Positions 6,712 to 14,591 of a DNA stretch of 30,629 nt are shown here, piece by piece. The notes under the pieces are model-generated. The model did not search any database, was not told the DNA's origin, and saw only the letters and a list, made by a program, of their open reading frames with translations. Each line of letters opens with the position of its first letter. The stretch's first letter is position 1. Position numbers and translations under genes: made by a program. This DNA is from an uncultured Lachnospiraceae bacterium (GTDB taxonomy: Bacteria; Bacillota; Clostridia; Lachnospirales; Lachnospiraceae), in the NCBI GenBank assembly GCA_910587635.1, contig CAJUNB010000036.1, positions 1 to 30,629 of the forward strand, given 5' to 3'.

Positions 6712-8454
6712 ATGAGACGGTATGGAAAATATATAAAACCCTATTGGAAATCTTTTGTACTTTGTCCGATTTTGATGCTGACAGAAGTGGCGGGAGAAGT
6801 GGTACTTCCGGCTTTTATGGCGAATATCATCAATGTTGGTGCAGCGCAGCGTAACGTTCCTTATATTATAGGGACGGGGCTTGTCATGTTACTGACGGCA
6901 CTGGTGATGATGGCAGGGGGCATTGGAGGCGCTTATTTTGCGGCCAGGGCGGCCATCAGCTTTGCTGCAGATCTGCGGAGCGATCTGTTTTGCAAAATTC
7001 AGAAATTCTCTTTTCAGAATATTGACAGGTTCAGTACCGGTTCTCTTGTGACCCGATTGACGAACGATATCACCCAGGTGCAGAATGTCATTACGATGGG
7101 GCTGAAATTGATGCTCCGGGCGCCCGGCATGTTGATCGGTGCGGTCATTATGGCTTTTGTTATGAACGCCGAGCTGGCGATGATTCTGCTTATTATCATT
7201 CCGGTGTTGGCGGCGGCCATAGGAACGGTGATTTTTATTGCTTTCCCGCGGTTTGAAATCGTACAGAAAAAGATCGATGCGGTCAATTCCAGAATACAGG
7301 AAATGCTGACGAATATACGGATTATCAAATCTTTTGTAAGAGATGAGTTTGAAACGGAAAAATTTGCCATAGCCAATGAGGAGCTGAAACAGTCGGGGCT
7401 GAGTGCATTTAAGGTAGTGATTCTGAATATGCCTATTATGATGCTGGCTATGAATATTACCACGTTGGCGGTAGTCTGGGTAGGCGGCAGGCAGGTTCTG
7501 GCAGGGACTATGCCGGTAGGAGATCTGACGGCGTTTACCACATACATCGTACAGGTACTCATGTCGTTGATGATGTTGGCTATGGTGCTGCTGCAGAGCA
7601 GCAGGGCAGTGGCCAGTCTGAAACGTATTACAGAAATACTGGATACGGAAATCGATTTGACGGATGAAGAGGCCTGCAGAAAAGATGCGGTTATTACGCG
7701 AGGGGATGTTGAATTCAGGAACGTTTCCTTTTCCTATTTTAAAGACGGCAGAGAGGGAAGGGAAAAAGTGCTTTCCGATATTTCTTTCCATATAAAGGCG
7801 GGAGAGACAGTCGGAATTATCGGTTCCACCGGCTGCGGAAAGACCAGCCTTGTGCAGCTGATTCCCCGGCTCTATGATACGGATACAGGAGAAGTCTGTG
7901 TAGACGGCGTGAATGTGAAAGACTACTCCCTGCAGCACCTGAGAGACAGTGTCAGTATGGTATTGCAGAAAAACGTGCTGTTTTCCGGTACTATCGAAGA
8001 AAATCTCCGGTGGGGAGACGAAAATGCGGACAGGGAGACGATCATGGCGGCAGCGTCGGCAGCGCAGGCGGCGGACTTTATCGCTTCTTTTCCAAAGCAG
8101 TATGAGACGAATCTGAGTCAGGGGGGCGTGAATGTTTCCGGTGGACAGAAACAGCGTCTGTGTATTGCCAGGGCATTGCTGAAGCAGCCTAAAATACTCA
8201 TACTGGATGACAGCACGAGCGCGGTGGATACGGCCACAGAGGCGGAAATCAGAAAGAGTTTTTCTTCTTCTTTAAAAGAGGCGACAAAGATTATCATAGC
8301 CCAGCGTATTACTTCTGTGATGGACGCAGATCAGATCATTGTCATGGAGGAGGGCAGGATCGTGGGCATGGGCAGCCATGAAGAAATGCTGGCACAGTGT
8401 AGTGCATACAGAGAGATCTATGAGTCTCAGATGGATAAGGAGGTGGGGGCATAA
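6712..8454 (+). CDS. ABC exporter half-transporter, degenerate-site subunit
   Basis: This 580-residue protein has a six-helix exporter domain (about residues 1-310) followed by an NBD. It belongs to the heterodimeric multidrug-exporter class (BmrCD, LmrCD, TM287/288). The NBD has Walker A G-S-T-G-C-G-K-T (371-378) and signature V-S-G-G-Q (475-479). The catalytic Glu after Walker B is Asp (L-D-D-S-T, Asp500) and the switch His is Gln (A-Q-R-I, Gln531). Those changes mark the non-hydrolysing subunit. The ATG at 6712 was chosen because GGGAGG lies at 6699-6704; a longer frame from 6655 lacks a ribosome binding site. The stop overlaps the partner's ATG by one base. The substrate is unknown: drug, peptide or lipid are possible. 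Confidence 0.92.
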   Translation: MRRYGKYIKPYWKSFVLCPILMLTEVAGEVVLPAFMANIINVGAAQRNVPYIIGTGLVMLLTALVMMAGGIGGAYFAARAAISFAADLRSDLFCKIQKFSFQNIDRFSTGSLVTRLTNDITQVQNVITMGLKLMLRAPGMLIGAVIMAFVMNAELAMILLIIIPVLAAAIGTVIFIAFPRFEIVQKKIDAVNSRIQEMLTNIRIIKSFVRDEFETEKFAIANEELKQSGLSAFKVVILNMPIMMLAMNITTLAVVWVGGRQVLAGTMPVGDLTAFTTYIVQVLMSLMMLAMVLLQSSRAVASLKRITEILDTEIDLTDEEACRKDAVITRGDVEFRNVSFSYFKDGREGREKVLSDISFHIKAGETVGIIGSTGCGKTSLVQLIPRLYDTDTGEVCVDGVNVKDYSLQHLRDSVSMVLQKNVLFSGTIEENLRWGDENADRETIMAAASAAQAADFIASFPKQYETNLSQGGVNVSGGQKQRLCIARALLKQPKILILDDSTSAVDTATEAEIRKSFSSSLKEATKIIIAQRITSVMDADQIIVMEEGRIVGMGSHEEMLAQCSAYREIYESQMDKEVGA

Positions 8455-10310
8455 TGGCGAGACCGGGAAAAAATAGAGGACAGCACAGCTTGGGAAAGCC
8501 AAAAGATGTGCGCAAGACTATGGTGCGGCTTTTCTCCTATTTGGAAAAAGACAGAGGGAAGCTGTTTCTTGTATTGGTTTGTGTACTGATTACAGTAGCC
8601 TCTTCGCTGGGAGGCTCCTATATGCTCAGGCCTGTGATCAATGGACTCACGTCGGGAAACGGCAGCATGGCATTTTTACTCAGATCGATACTTTTGATGG
8701 CGGGTATCTTTGCCGCCGGAATCATGTCCCAGTATTTACAGGCGCGGATTATGATAAGTGTGGGTCAGGATGCGCTGCAAAGGCTGCGCCATGATCTGTT
8801 TGTCAAGACCCAGTCGCTGCCGGTCCGATTTTTCGATGCCAACAATCACGGGGATATTATGAGCCGTTTTACAAATGACGTGGATGCTATCGGAGAAATG
8901 CTGAACAGTACACTTGTTCAGGTCATAACCGGGACAGTCAGTATCGCAGGCACCTTTTTTCTGATGCTGTATACTAACTTGTATCTGACGGTTGTGACAG
9001 TCGTCATGATTCCCGTCATGTTAAAGGCAGGACAGGGAGTGGCGGGCAGAAGCCGGAAATACTATCAGGCGCAGCAGGCAGCTCTTGGAGAACTGAACGG
9101 CTATATCGAAGAGACTGTAACCGGACAGAAGGTGGTAAAGGTATTCTGCCATGAAGAACAGGCAGTGGAAGATTTCCGGAAGCACAATAAAAAATTACAG
9201 GAAAAACAGCTGGGGGCCCAGTTTTTTGGCGGGATTATGGGTCCTGTTATGGGCAATCTGAGCCAGATCAACTATATATTGACCGCAGTGGTTGGGGGTA
9301 TACTCTGTGTTGTAAAGGGATTTGATATCGGTGGCCTGACTGTGTTTGTAAACTATTCCAGACAGTTCAGCCGCCCTATCAATGAGATATCCATGCAGAT
9401 GAATATGATCTTTTCAGCTCTGGCAGGGGCGGAGCGGGTATTTACGATTATGGATGAAATGCCGGAACCGGAAGATGCGAAGGGAGCTCTTTCGATAGAA
9501 GAAAAAGATGGAATGTGGTGCTGGAATATACCGGAAGGAAATGAAAAGTACGATTTCAAACGTAAAAAGCCCCAATTCCGTGCAGAAATCGTTCTCCAGA
9601 ACGTGACCTTTGGATATGATCCGGGCAAGACAATATTAAAACATATTACATTGTATGCGAAACCGGGGCAGAAGATTGCTTTTGTAGGTTCCACAGGCGC
9701 AGGAAAAACGACGATTACCAATCTGATTAACCGCTTCTATGATATCGAAAGCGGCAGCATCACTATCGATGAAGTGGATGTTATGGATATTGACAGGGCA
9801 TCTCTGCGTAGAAACGTAGCTATGGTATTGCAGGATACCCATCTCTTTGCGGGGACCGTCATGGAAAATATACGATATGGCAGGCTGGATGCCACAGATG
9901 AGGAAGTCATACAGGCAGCCAGAACAGCCAGTGCCCACTCGTTTATTATGCGTCTGGAGAACGGATATGAAACGATACTGGAAGGTGACGGGGCCAATCT
10001 GAGCCAGGGACAGAGGCAGCTGTTAAATATTGCCAGGGCGGCCATTTCCAGGGCACCTATCCTGATTTTGGATGAGGCTACCAGCTCAGTGGATACGAGG
10101 ACAGAAAAACAGATCGAGCGGGGGATGGACCGGTTGATGGAGGAGCGGACAACACTCGTTATTGCGCACAGACTGTCCACTGTCCGCAATGCCAATGCGA
10201 TTATCGTACTGGAAAACGGAGAAATCATCGAGAGAGGCGATCATGAAGCGCTGCTGGGACAGCAGGGCAGATACTATAAATTGTATACCGGTTTGACCCA
10301 GTTGGAGTGA
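8454..10310 (+). CDS. ABC exporter half-transporter, catalytic-site subunit
   Basis: This 618-residue partner has an exporter membrane domain (about residues 25-330), then an NBD after a longer linker at about 335-380 containing a charged, aromatic insert. Walker A G-S-T-G-A-G-K-T is at 412-419 and Walker B has an intact Glu (L-D-E-A-T, Glu541) and switch His572. Its signature is L-S-Q-G-Q (516-520) instead of LSGGQ. In the dimer its Walker motifs pair with the good signature of the first subunit to form the hydrolytic site, and its altered signature faces the degenerate site. The gene overlaps the upstream gene at TAATG. Its 3' end overlaps the convergent lipoprotein gene by 37 bases. Confidence 0.93.
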   Translation: MARPGKNRGQHSLGKPKDVRKTMVRLFSYLEKDRGKLFLVLVCVLITVASSLGGSYMLRPVINGLTSGNGSMAFLLRSILLMAGIFAAGIMSQYLQARIMISVGQDALQRLRHDLFVKTQSLPVRFFDANNHGDIMSRFTNDVDAIGEMLNSTLVQVITGTVSIAGTFFLMLYTNLYLTVVTVVMIPVMLKAGQGVAGRSRKYYQAQQAALGELNGYIEETVTGQKVVKVFCHEEQAVEDFRKHNKKLQEKQLGAQFFGGIMGPVMGNLSQINYILTAVVGGILCVVKGFDIGGLTVFVNYSRQFSRPINEISMQMNMIFSALAGAERVFTIMDEMPEPEDAKGALSIEEKDGMWCWNIPEGNEKYDFKRKKPQFRAEIVLQNVTFGYDPGKTILKHITLYAKPGQKIAFVGSTGAGKTTITNLINRFYDIESGSITIDEVDVMDIDRASLRRNVAMVLQDTHLFAGTVMENIRYGRLDATDEEVIQAARTASAHSFIMRLENGYETILEGDGANLSQGQRQLLNIARAAISRAPILILDEATSSVDTRTEKQIERGMDRLMEERTTLVIAHRLSTVRNANAIIVLENGEIIERGDHEALLGQQGRYYKLYTGLTQLE

Positions 10311-11245
10311 GAGAATGGTACGGTACCCTCAGTGGACAAGGGCACATACGCCCCTTTGTCCACTGAGGGTAGCCCCTTGCGATAGAAAATTCGGGGGGGG
10401 CCATGTTCTGCCTGGATAATCAGGAACAGGGTATCGGAGGAAGCGCCAGTCAGTTTATCTGTCAGCTTTATATATGGAAACGATTTCTGCAAAATGAGTG
10501 ACAGAAATCTTCCGATAGACAGATAATGGCCGTGCAGATTTGTGGCATCGTACAGATGGAAAAATTTTTCCCGACACTGGTCTTTCCAGTAAAAATAACA
10601 GTCGGACAGATCCCGGACACCGGACCGGTCCGGTGTCAGAACGAAGATGAGACAGCCTTTTGGACGAGTGTCATCCTGTGGAGAGAAATATTGCGCCAGG
10701 GCGAGCCGCTCGCGCACGGAGAATCCTGCTTGGCAGGATTCTTTTTTTATTTCCCAGGAAATCGTTTGGCGATTCCTTCTTATGTTATTGTGAATAGCTC
10801 TTTTGTCACAGAGAATCGAGAGTTGATAGAAGCATTCCAGCTCCCGGATGATTTCTTCTGAATGTTCCGAACATTCTTCTTCCAGAACATCGATTTCTAT
10901 GTATACGGTAGTATTGTCCAGCAGTTTCTGGCAGTAAGTACGACTTATATTTGTCTGTCCTTCATTGATTGGCCAGCGCCGCATAGTTCCGATCCGCATA
11001 TTGATTCCGTCACAGAGGGCAGCGATGCTGTCCTTTTCCAGTCTGATGATTCTTCCTTTTGGAACGAACAGTGTTATGCTTTCGCTATCGGTTTCCAGTC
11101 TGGTTTCTTCTAAATATTCAAAATCCTCATATCCGTCGCAGATATCTCCCAATACCGGCCCGGTATAGGTGTCGGCTGTTTCACAGCCTGTCAAGAACAG
11201 ACAGGATAGAAAAACAATGGCAGCAGATATGATTTTGAGTCTCAT
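10274..11245 (-). CDS. unrecognised lipoprotein, 323 aa
   Basis: The N-terminus has a basic start, a hydrophobic stretch and a perfect lipobox L-T-G-C (Cys21), so the mature protein should be lipid-anchored outside the membrane. The remaining 300 residues are mixed alpha/beta with many Cys (about 12) and match no family I recognise. The last ~45 codons are odd: they begin at a run of eight C on the coding strand (plus-strand G8, 10393-10400) and then read through a 16-bp inverted repeat (10324-10371), ending inside the convergent exporter gene. The original C-terminus may have been nearer the G8 run. A strong promoter with a palindromic operator lies upstream, divergent from a small regulator that may control it. 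Confidence 0.7.
   Translation of the reverse strand: MRLKIISAAIVFLSCLFLTGCETADTYTGPVLGDICDGYEDFEYLEETRLETDSESITLFVPKGRIIRLEKDSIAALCDGINMRIGTMRRWPINEGQTNISRTYCQKLLDNTTVYIEIDVLEEECSEHSEEIIRELECFYQLSILCDKRAIHNNIRRNRQTISWEIKKESCQAGFSVRERLALAQYFSPQDDTRPKGCLIFVLTPDRSGVRDLSDCYFYWKDQCREKFFHLYDATNLHGHYLSIGRFLSLILQKSFPYIKLTDKLTGASSDTLFLIIQAEHGPPRIFYRKGLPSVDKGAYVPLSTEGTVPFSHSNWVKPVYNL
10324..10371. repeat. 16-bp perfect inverted repeat after the exporter genes
   Basis: TACCCTCAGTGGACAA (10324-10339) is exactly inverted at 10356-10371, and inner GGG/CCC extends the stem. No T-run follows on either strand. It lies in the exporter 3' UTR and also in the last codons of the minus-strand lipoprotein gene. 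It may block converging transcription or be a small inserted palindrome. Confidence 0.7.
10720..10748 (+). terminator. textbook plus-strand terminator inside the minus-strand lipoprotein gene
   Basis: AGAATCCTGC (10720-10729), a TTG loop, and GCAGGATTCT (10733-10742) are followed without a gap by T's (T7 at 10742-10748). On the opposite strand the same bases encode K-K-E-S-C-Q-A-G-F. It would stop read-through from the exporter operon about 410 bases past its end and so limit antisense RNA over the lipoprotein gene. Confidence 0.75.
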
Positions 11246-11281
11246 TCGTATCCCCTTTCGAGTCGTCTATAGTGTGTGTAT

Positions 11282-11310
11282 TATTTAAAATGACATTCAC
11301 TGAATGTCAA
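11282..11310 (-). promoter_or_regulatory. promoter of the lipoprotein gene
   Basis: On the minus strand TTGACA (11310-11305), a 17-bp spacer and TAAATA (11287-11282) fit a sigma-A promoter. The palindromic operator 11291-11309 covers the spacer and most of the -35 box, so a bound regulator would block RNA polymerase. Confidence 0.65.
11291..11309. promoter_or_regulatory. perfect 19-bp palindromic operator
   Basis: TGACATTCACTGAATGTCA is two 9-base arms about a central C. A related site, TGACAAGCAGTGAATGTTA (11345-11363), lies 54 bp away, about five helical turns, just before the regulator's ribosome binding site. The placement between divergent genes, one of them a small Cro/C1-type regulator, suggests it binds both sites. 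Confidence 0.75.
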
Positions 11311-11344
11311 TATTGATTGCTATTTTAGCATACCATAAAGAAAA

Positions 11345-11363
11345 TGACAAGCAGTGAATGTTA
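11345..11363. promoter_or_regulatory. second, imperfect operator copy
   Basis: TGACAAGCAGTGAATGTTA matches the palindrome at 11291-11309 at 15 of 19 positions, with the right arm best kept. It ends 15 bases before the regulator start at 11379, a position suited to autorepression. Confidence 0.6.
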
Positions 11364-11378
11364 ATTCGGGAGGGTGCT

Positions 11379-11618
11379 ATGTTTATCAATAAATCATCTG
11401 CAGGGAAAAATAATCTGTGCGGGGAGAAAATTGCCAGACTGCGGATGGAAATGGGAATCTCGCAGCGGATTCTGGCGGATAAACTGCAAATTGCCGGGCT
11501 GGACATCGATAAAAATGCCATTCAGAGAATTGAGGCGGGCAAACGATTTGTGACAGATATTGAGCTGAAGGTCATATCCTCGGTGTTGGAGATTTCGGCG
11601 GATGAGCTGCTGGGATAG
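11379..11618 (+). CDS. Cro/C1-type (XRE) helix-turn-helix regulator
   Basis: This 79-residue protein is nearly all DNA-binding domain: G-E-K-I-A-R-L-R-M-E-M-G-I-S-Q-R-I-L-A-D-K-L (helices 1-2), then N-A-I-Q-R-I-E-A-G-K-R-F-V-T-D-I-E-L (recognition helix and following turn), ending S-A-D-E-L-L-G. The ATG at 11379 follows GGGAGGG at 11368-11374; an ATG at 11358 lies within the second operator and lacks a ribosome binding site. It is divergent from the lipoprotein gene and probably controls itself and that gene through the two dyads between them. No sensor domain is present. Confidence 0.88.
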   Translation: MFINKSSAGKNNLCGEKIARLRMEMGISQRILADKLQIAGLDIDKNAIQRIEAGKRFVTDIELKVISSVLEISADELLG

Positions 11619-11744
11619 AAGATATACTTAAATTAAGATGCTCTCATAAAGGATGAGGAAATCTATTCTTCGGAGATTAGAAAACAGGTCAAAGAAATAA
11701 TAACGATACAAAAAAGAAAGTATCAATATTTATTTCGGTAGTCA

Positions 11745-11780
11745 CAGAAAGAGAATCGCATATGCGCGATTCTTTTTCTG
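11745..11780. terminator. 15-bp-stem terminator after the XRE gene
   Basis: Two 15-base arms, CAGAAAGAGAATCGC and GCGATTCTTTTTCTG, pair with a single G-T and a six-base loop ATATGC. A T5 run (11773-11777) sits in the 3' arm for plus-strand transcription. Confidence 0.75.
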
Positions 11781-11815
11781 TTCTAGGGGGAATTCCTCCG
11801 TAATTCCCCTAGAAC
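11780..11815. repeat. second hairpin directly adjoining the terminator
   Basis: GTTCTAGGGG (11780-11789) pairs with CCCCTAGAAC (11806-11815), extended by AATT/AATT after one bulged G, with loop CCTCCGT. AAAAA follows on the plus strand. It shares its first base with the preceding hairpin. It is perhaps a back-to-back barrier or small palindromic insertion. Confidence 0.65.
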
Positions 11816-11971
11816 AAAAATATAGATCGCACCGGGGCGGATTAGATATATTTGTGCAGGCTGAAGAATGGAAATAAAGCAGTAGTCTTTTGCTCTCTGG
11901 AAAATTCCACAAATAAAGAAGAGTAAAATTAGATAATATGTACAAAATTAATGATGGAAATACAAAAAAAC

Positions 11972-12000
11972 TTTACAGCTTTTTGAAAATAGAGTATTAT
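11972..12000 (+). promoter_or_regulatory. promoter of the sugar-utilisation operon
   Basis: TTTACA (11972-11977), a 17-bp spacer and TATTAT (11995-12000) make a good sigma-A promoter about 70 bases before the kinase gene. No perfect dyad is seen at this promoter. Confidence 0.65.
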
Positions 12001-12069
12001 AATACAAAAGAATATAGAACGACTTAAGACAACTAATAACAACACAAAACAATATGGGAAGGAAAACAC

Positions 12070-13032
12070 ATGGAAAATGAGAAAAGACACCAAAACGAGT
12101 ATGATCTGGTGACGGTGGGATTTCCCATGGTAGAGATCATGCGGAAGGAAAGAGGGGTCAGATTTGATGAAATAGGAGATTTTATTGGTCCTTATCCAAG
12201 TGCAGATACTTGCATTATGCTGGATGTGGCGGCCAGGCTGGGGACAAAGTGCTGTTTTCTGGGAGTGAGTGCAGATGATGTATACGGAAAAGTGGTGATG
12301 GACCGCCTGCGAAAAGACGGTGTGGATGTATCGAAAGTGCGTATTGTCCCTGAAAAGGACACTACCGTTGTATTTGTCAGATACGAGACGGATGGGACGA
12401 GAGAATACCTGCCTACGTTTGCAGATACGGCCTGTGTCTCTTTTTGTGAAGACGACATAGACCTGGAAGTAGTAAAGCATGCAAAATGTGTTCATTTCAG
12501 TGGAGAGGTGATTTTGATCTGTACCGATGACAAACGACGGGCGGCAATGCTGAAGCTGTTACATAACATTGATAAGGATACGATTGTCAGCCTGGATCCC
12601 AATTTTACCGAGTGGAATACAGAAGTGAAGAAATGGCTGGAGCCGTTCATTGCCAGGGCAGATGTGCTGTTTCCCAGTGAGGGAGAGGCGATGAAAATGA
12701 TGGATATGGAAACAGATGAAATGGCATGTAATATGCTGGCACAGCAGGGAAAGATTGTGGCCTATAAAAGAGGGAGTGCAGGTTGTGACATTTATGAGGG
12801 GGCTCACAAGTGCCATGCAGACGCCTTCCAGGTTACGGAAGTAGATCCTACGGGCTGTGGCGATTCCTTCTGTGCCGGTTTTCTGACAGGACTCCTGGAG
12901 GGTATGCCTCTGCAGGCGGCAGGTACGCTTGCAAATGCGGCGGGAGCACTGCAGGCGGCGAAATTCGGGCCGATGGAAGGTGCGATGTATCGAACGGAGG
13001 TGGAAGACTTCATAGACAGTCAAAGAAGATAA
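12070..13032 (+). CDS. PfkB/ribokinase-family sugar kinase
   Basis: This 320-residue protein should phosphorylate a sugar with ATP in the cytosol. The C-terminal PfkB signature is clear: D-P-T-G-C-G-D-S-F-C-A-G-F, with catalytic Asp265 and the anion-hole Gly residues before it. N-terminal elements (Y-D-L-V-T-V-G-F-P-M-V-E, G-V-S-A-D-D-V-Y-G) fit the family, but the usual Gly-Gly-Asn substrate motif near residue 40 is replaced (G-P-Y-P-S-A-D-T), so the sugar is not a standard one. It is the first gene of a transporter operon also encoding a FrlC-like epimerase. A role analogous to FrlD (fructosamine 6-kinase) is therefore possible but not shown by sequence. Confidence 0.88.
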   Translation: MENEKRHQNEYDLVTVGFPMVEIMRKERGVRFDEIGDFIGPYPSADTCIMLDVAARLGTKCCFLGVSADDVYGKVVMDRLRKDGVDVSKVRIVPEKDTTVVFVRYETDGTREYLPTFADTACVSFCEDDIDLEVVKHAKCVHFSGEVILICTDDKRRAAMLKLLHNIDKDTIVSLDPNFTEWNTEVKKWLEPFIARADVLFPSEGEAMKMMDMETDEMACNMLAQQGKIVAYKRGSAGCDIYEGAHKCHADAFQVTEVDPTGCGDSFCAGFLTGLLEGMPLQAAGTLANAAGALQAAKFGPMEGAMYRTEVEDFIDSQRR

Positions 13033-13053
13033 ACCAGGAGGAAGGAGAAGAAA

Positions 13054-14586
13054 ATGTCGGAAGAGTATATTTTGGAAGCAAAAGGCATAACGAAAAAGTT
13101 TGGAAGTGTAACTGCGCTCAAACGGGTAGATCTGAAAATAAAGCGTGGAGAAGTGCATGTTCTGTGTGGTGAAAACGGTGCCGGAAAATCCACATTGATG
13201 AATATTATCAGTGGGATTTACCCCTATGGAAGTTATGAAGGACAGCTTTTTTATGATGGTACGGAGTGCAGATTCGAGGGTATTCGGGCCAGTGAAAGCA
13301 AAGGAATTGCCATTATCCATCAGCAGCTGGCCCTGATTCCCCAGTTGTCCATTGCGGAGAATATCTATGCGGGGAATGAAATGCAAAAGCGTGGGGTCAT
13401 TAACTGGGATCTGACAAACAGCAAAGCAAAAGAAGTGATGGAACGAGTAGGTCTATTGGATGACCCGGAGACACTTGTCCAGAATATAGGGGTAGGGAAG
13501 CAGCAGCTTGTGGAAATATGCAAGGCAATTTCGAAGGATGTGAAACTGCTGATTCTCGATGAGCCCACGGCGGCGCTGACAGATGAAGAGAGCGATAAAC
13601 TTCTCAATCTGATTAAAGTATTCCAGGCAGAGGGAATTACTTCAATTTTGATTACCCATAAACTGCGGGAAATCAGCCGTGTCTGCAATGCACTGACTGT
13701 ATTGCGGGACGGAGAGACGATTGATACCTGGTATGAAGGAAAAGACGAAATAACGGAAGACCGGATTGTGAAGGCCATGGTAGGGCGGGAAATGACAAAC
13801 CGGTTCCCGGAAAGAACTCCCAAGATCGGAGAAGTGAGATTTGAAATAAAGAACTGGAATGTGTTCAGCCCGATAGATGAGTCAAAACAGATTCTGAAAA
13901 ATATCAATATGCATGTACGACAGGGCGAAGTGCTTGGCATTGCCGGACTGATGGGAGCTGGACGGACAGAACTGGCAATGAGTATTTTCGGGAAAAGCTA
14001 CGGAACGAAGATCAGCGGAGAGTTATATCTGGATGGGAAAAAGATCACTATCAATAATGTGTCGGATGCCATCAAAAATAAAATTGCCTATGTATCTGAG
14101 GACAGACACGCCTTTGGCCTGGTGGGCTCCACCTCCATTACGAAAAATATTACGTTGCCCAGCCTGAAAAACTTTGTACATGGTCTGGCTATCAATGCGG
14201 ACGAAGAGACGGTGGCCGCCAATAAGTGTAAGGATATGATTCATATCAAGTGCAGGGATGTGGATCAGGCAGTATCGAACCTGTCGGGAGGGAATCAGCA
14301 GAAAGTCATTATCAGCAAATGGGTACTGTGTGATTCGGACATTCTGATTCTGGATGAGCCGACGAGGGGAATCGATGTAGGCGCCAAATATGAGATCTAT
14401 GAAATTATCAATGAATTGGTAGCAAGCGGGAAATCTGTGATAATGATATCTTCCGATATGCCGGAAATCCTCGGGATGTGTGACAGAATGTATGTCCTGA
14501 ATGAAGGAGAGGTCATAGGGGAGCTCGAGGGGGACGAAATTACACAGGTAAATACGATGAAGATCATAATGAGTAGGGGGGCATAA
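13054..14586 (+). CDS. sugar ABC transporter ATP-binding protein (XylG/GguA type)
   Basis: This 510-residue tandem ATPase energises sugar uptake. The first NBD has Walker A G-E-N-G-A-G-K-S-T (39-47), the Y-G-S-Y-E-G insert typical of XylG/GguA proteins, and Walker B L-L-I-L-D-E-P-T-A-A-L. The second has the family's degenerate P-loop (G-L-M-G-A-G-R-T), signature L-S-G-G-N-Q-Q-K and Walker B L-I-L-D-E-P-T-R-G-I-D. Full length, unlike the truncated homologue at the left end. It lies 21 bases after the kinase gene (AGGAGG-type site upstream) and 5 bases before the permease gene. The XylG/GguA subgroup serves xylose and several other monosaccharides, which does not fix the substrate here. Confidence 0.93.
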   Translation: MSEEYILEAKGITKKFGSVTALKRVDLKIKRGEVHVLCGENGAGKSTLMNIISGIYPYGSYEGQLFYDGTECRFEGIRASESKGIAIIHQQLALIPQLSIAENIYAGNEMQKRGVINWDLTNSKAKEVMERVGLLDDPETLVQNIGVGKQQLVEICKAISKDVKLLILDEPTAALTDEESDKLLNLIKVFQAEGITSILITHKLREISRVCNALTVLRDGETIDTWYEGKDEITEDRIVKAMVGREMTNRFPERTPKIGEVRFEIKNWNVFSPIDESKQILKNINMHVRQGEVLGIAGLMGAGRTELAMSIFGKSYGTKISGELYLDGKKITINNVSDAIKNKIAYVSEDRHAFGLVGSTSITKNITLPSLKNFVHGLAINADEETVAANKCKDMIHIKCRDVDQAVSNLSGGNQQKVIISKWVLCDSDILILDEPTRGIDVGAKYEIYEIINELVASGKSVIMISSDMPEILGMCDRMYVLNEGEVIGELEGDEITQVNTMKIIMSRGA

Positions 14587-14591
14587 GAAAA

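Larger units (their letters stand above)
11619..12069. other. 451-base intergenic region with tandem hairpins and a promoter
   Basis: It contains a terminator hairpin (11745-11780), a second inverted repeat starting where the first ends (11780-11815) and a promoter (11972-12000) for the sugar operon. A frame from about 11637 to TAG 11739-11741 reads like a charged protein tail but has no start codon. Nothing else is supported. Confidence 0.6.

Noticed and set aside
6889..7938. 349-codon minus-strand frame in the exporter gene
   Set aside because: It is a mirror of the ABC exporter coding sequence, rich in His, Cys and Gln, with no family resemblance.
10526..11168. Three plus-strand frames opposite the lipoprotein gene
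   Set aside because: The minus strand has a clean lipobox, a promoter and an operator. The plus frames have none and are interrupted by a terminator hairpin.
11637..11741. Charged protein-like frame after the XRE gene
   Set aside because: It has no start codon or ribosome binding site and is only 34 codons after a stop. It could be a gene remnant but cannot be supported.
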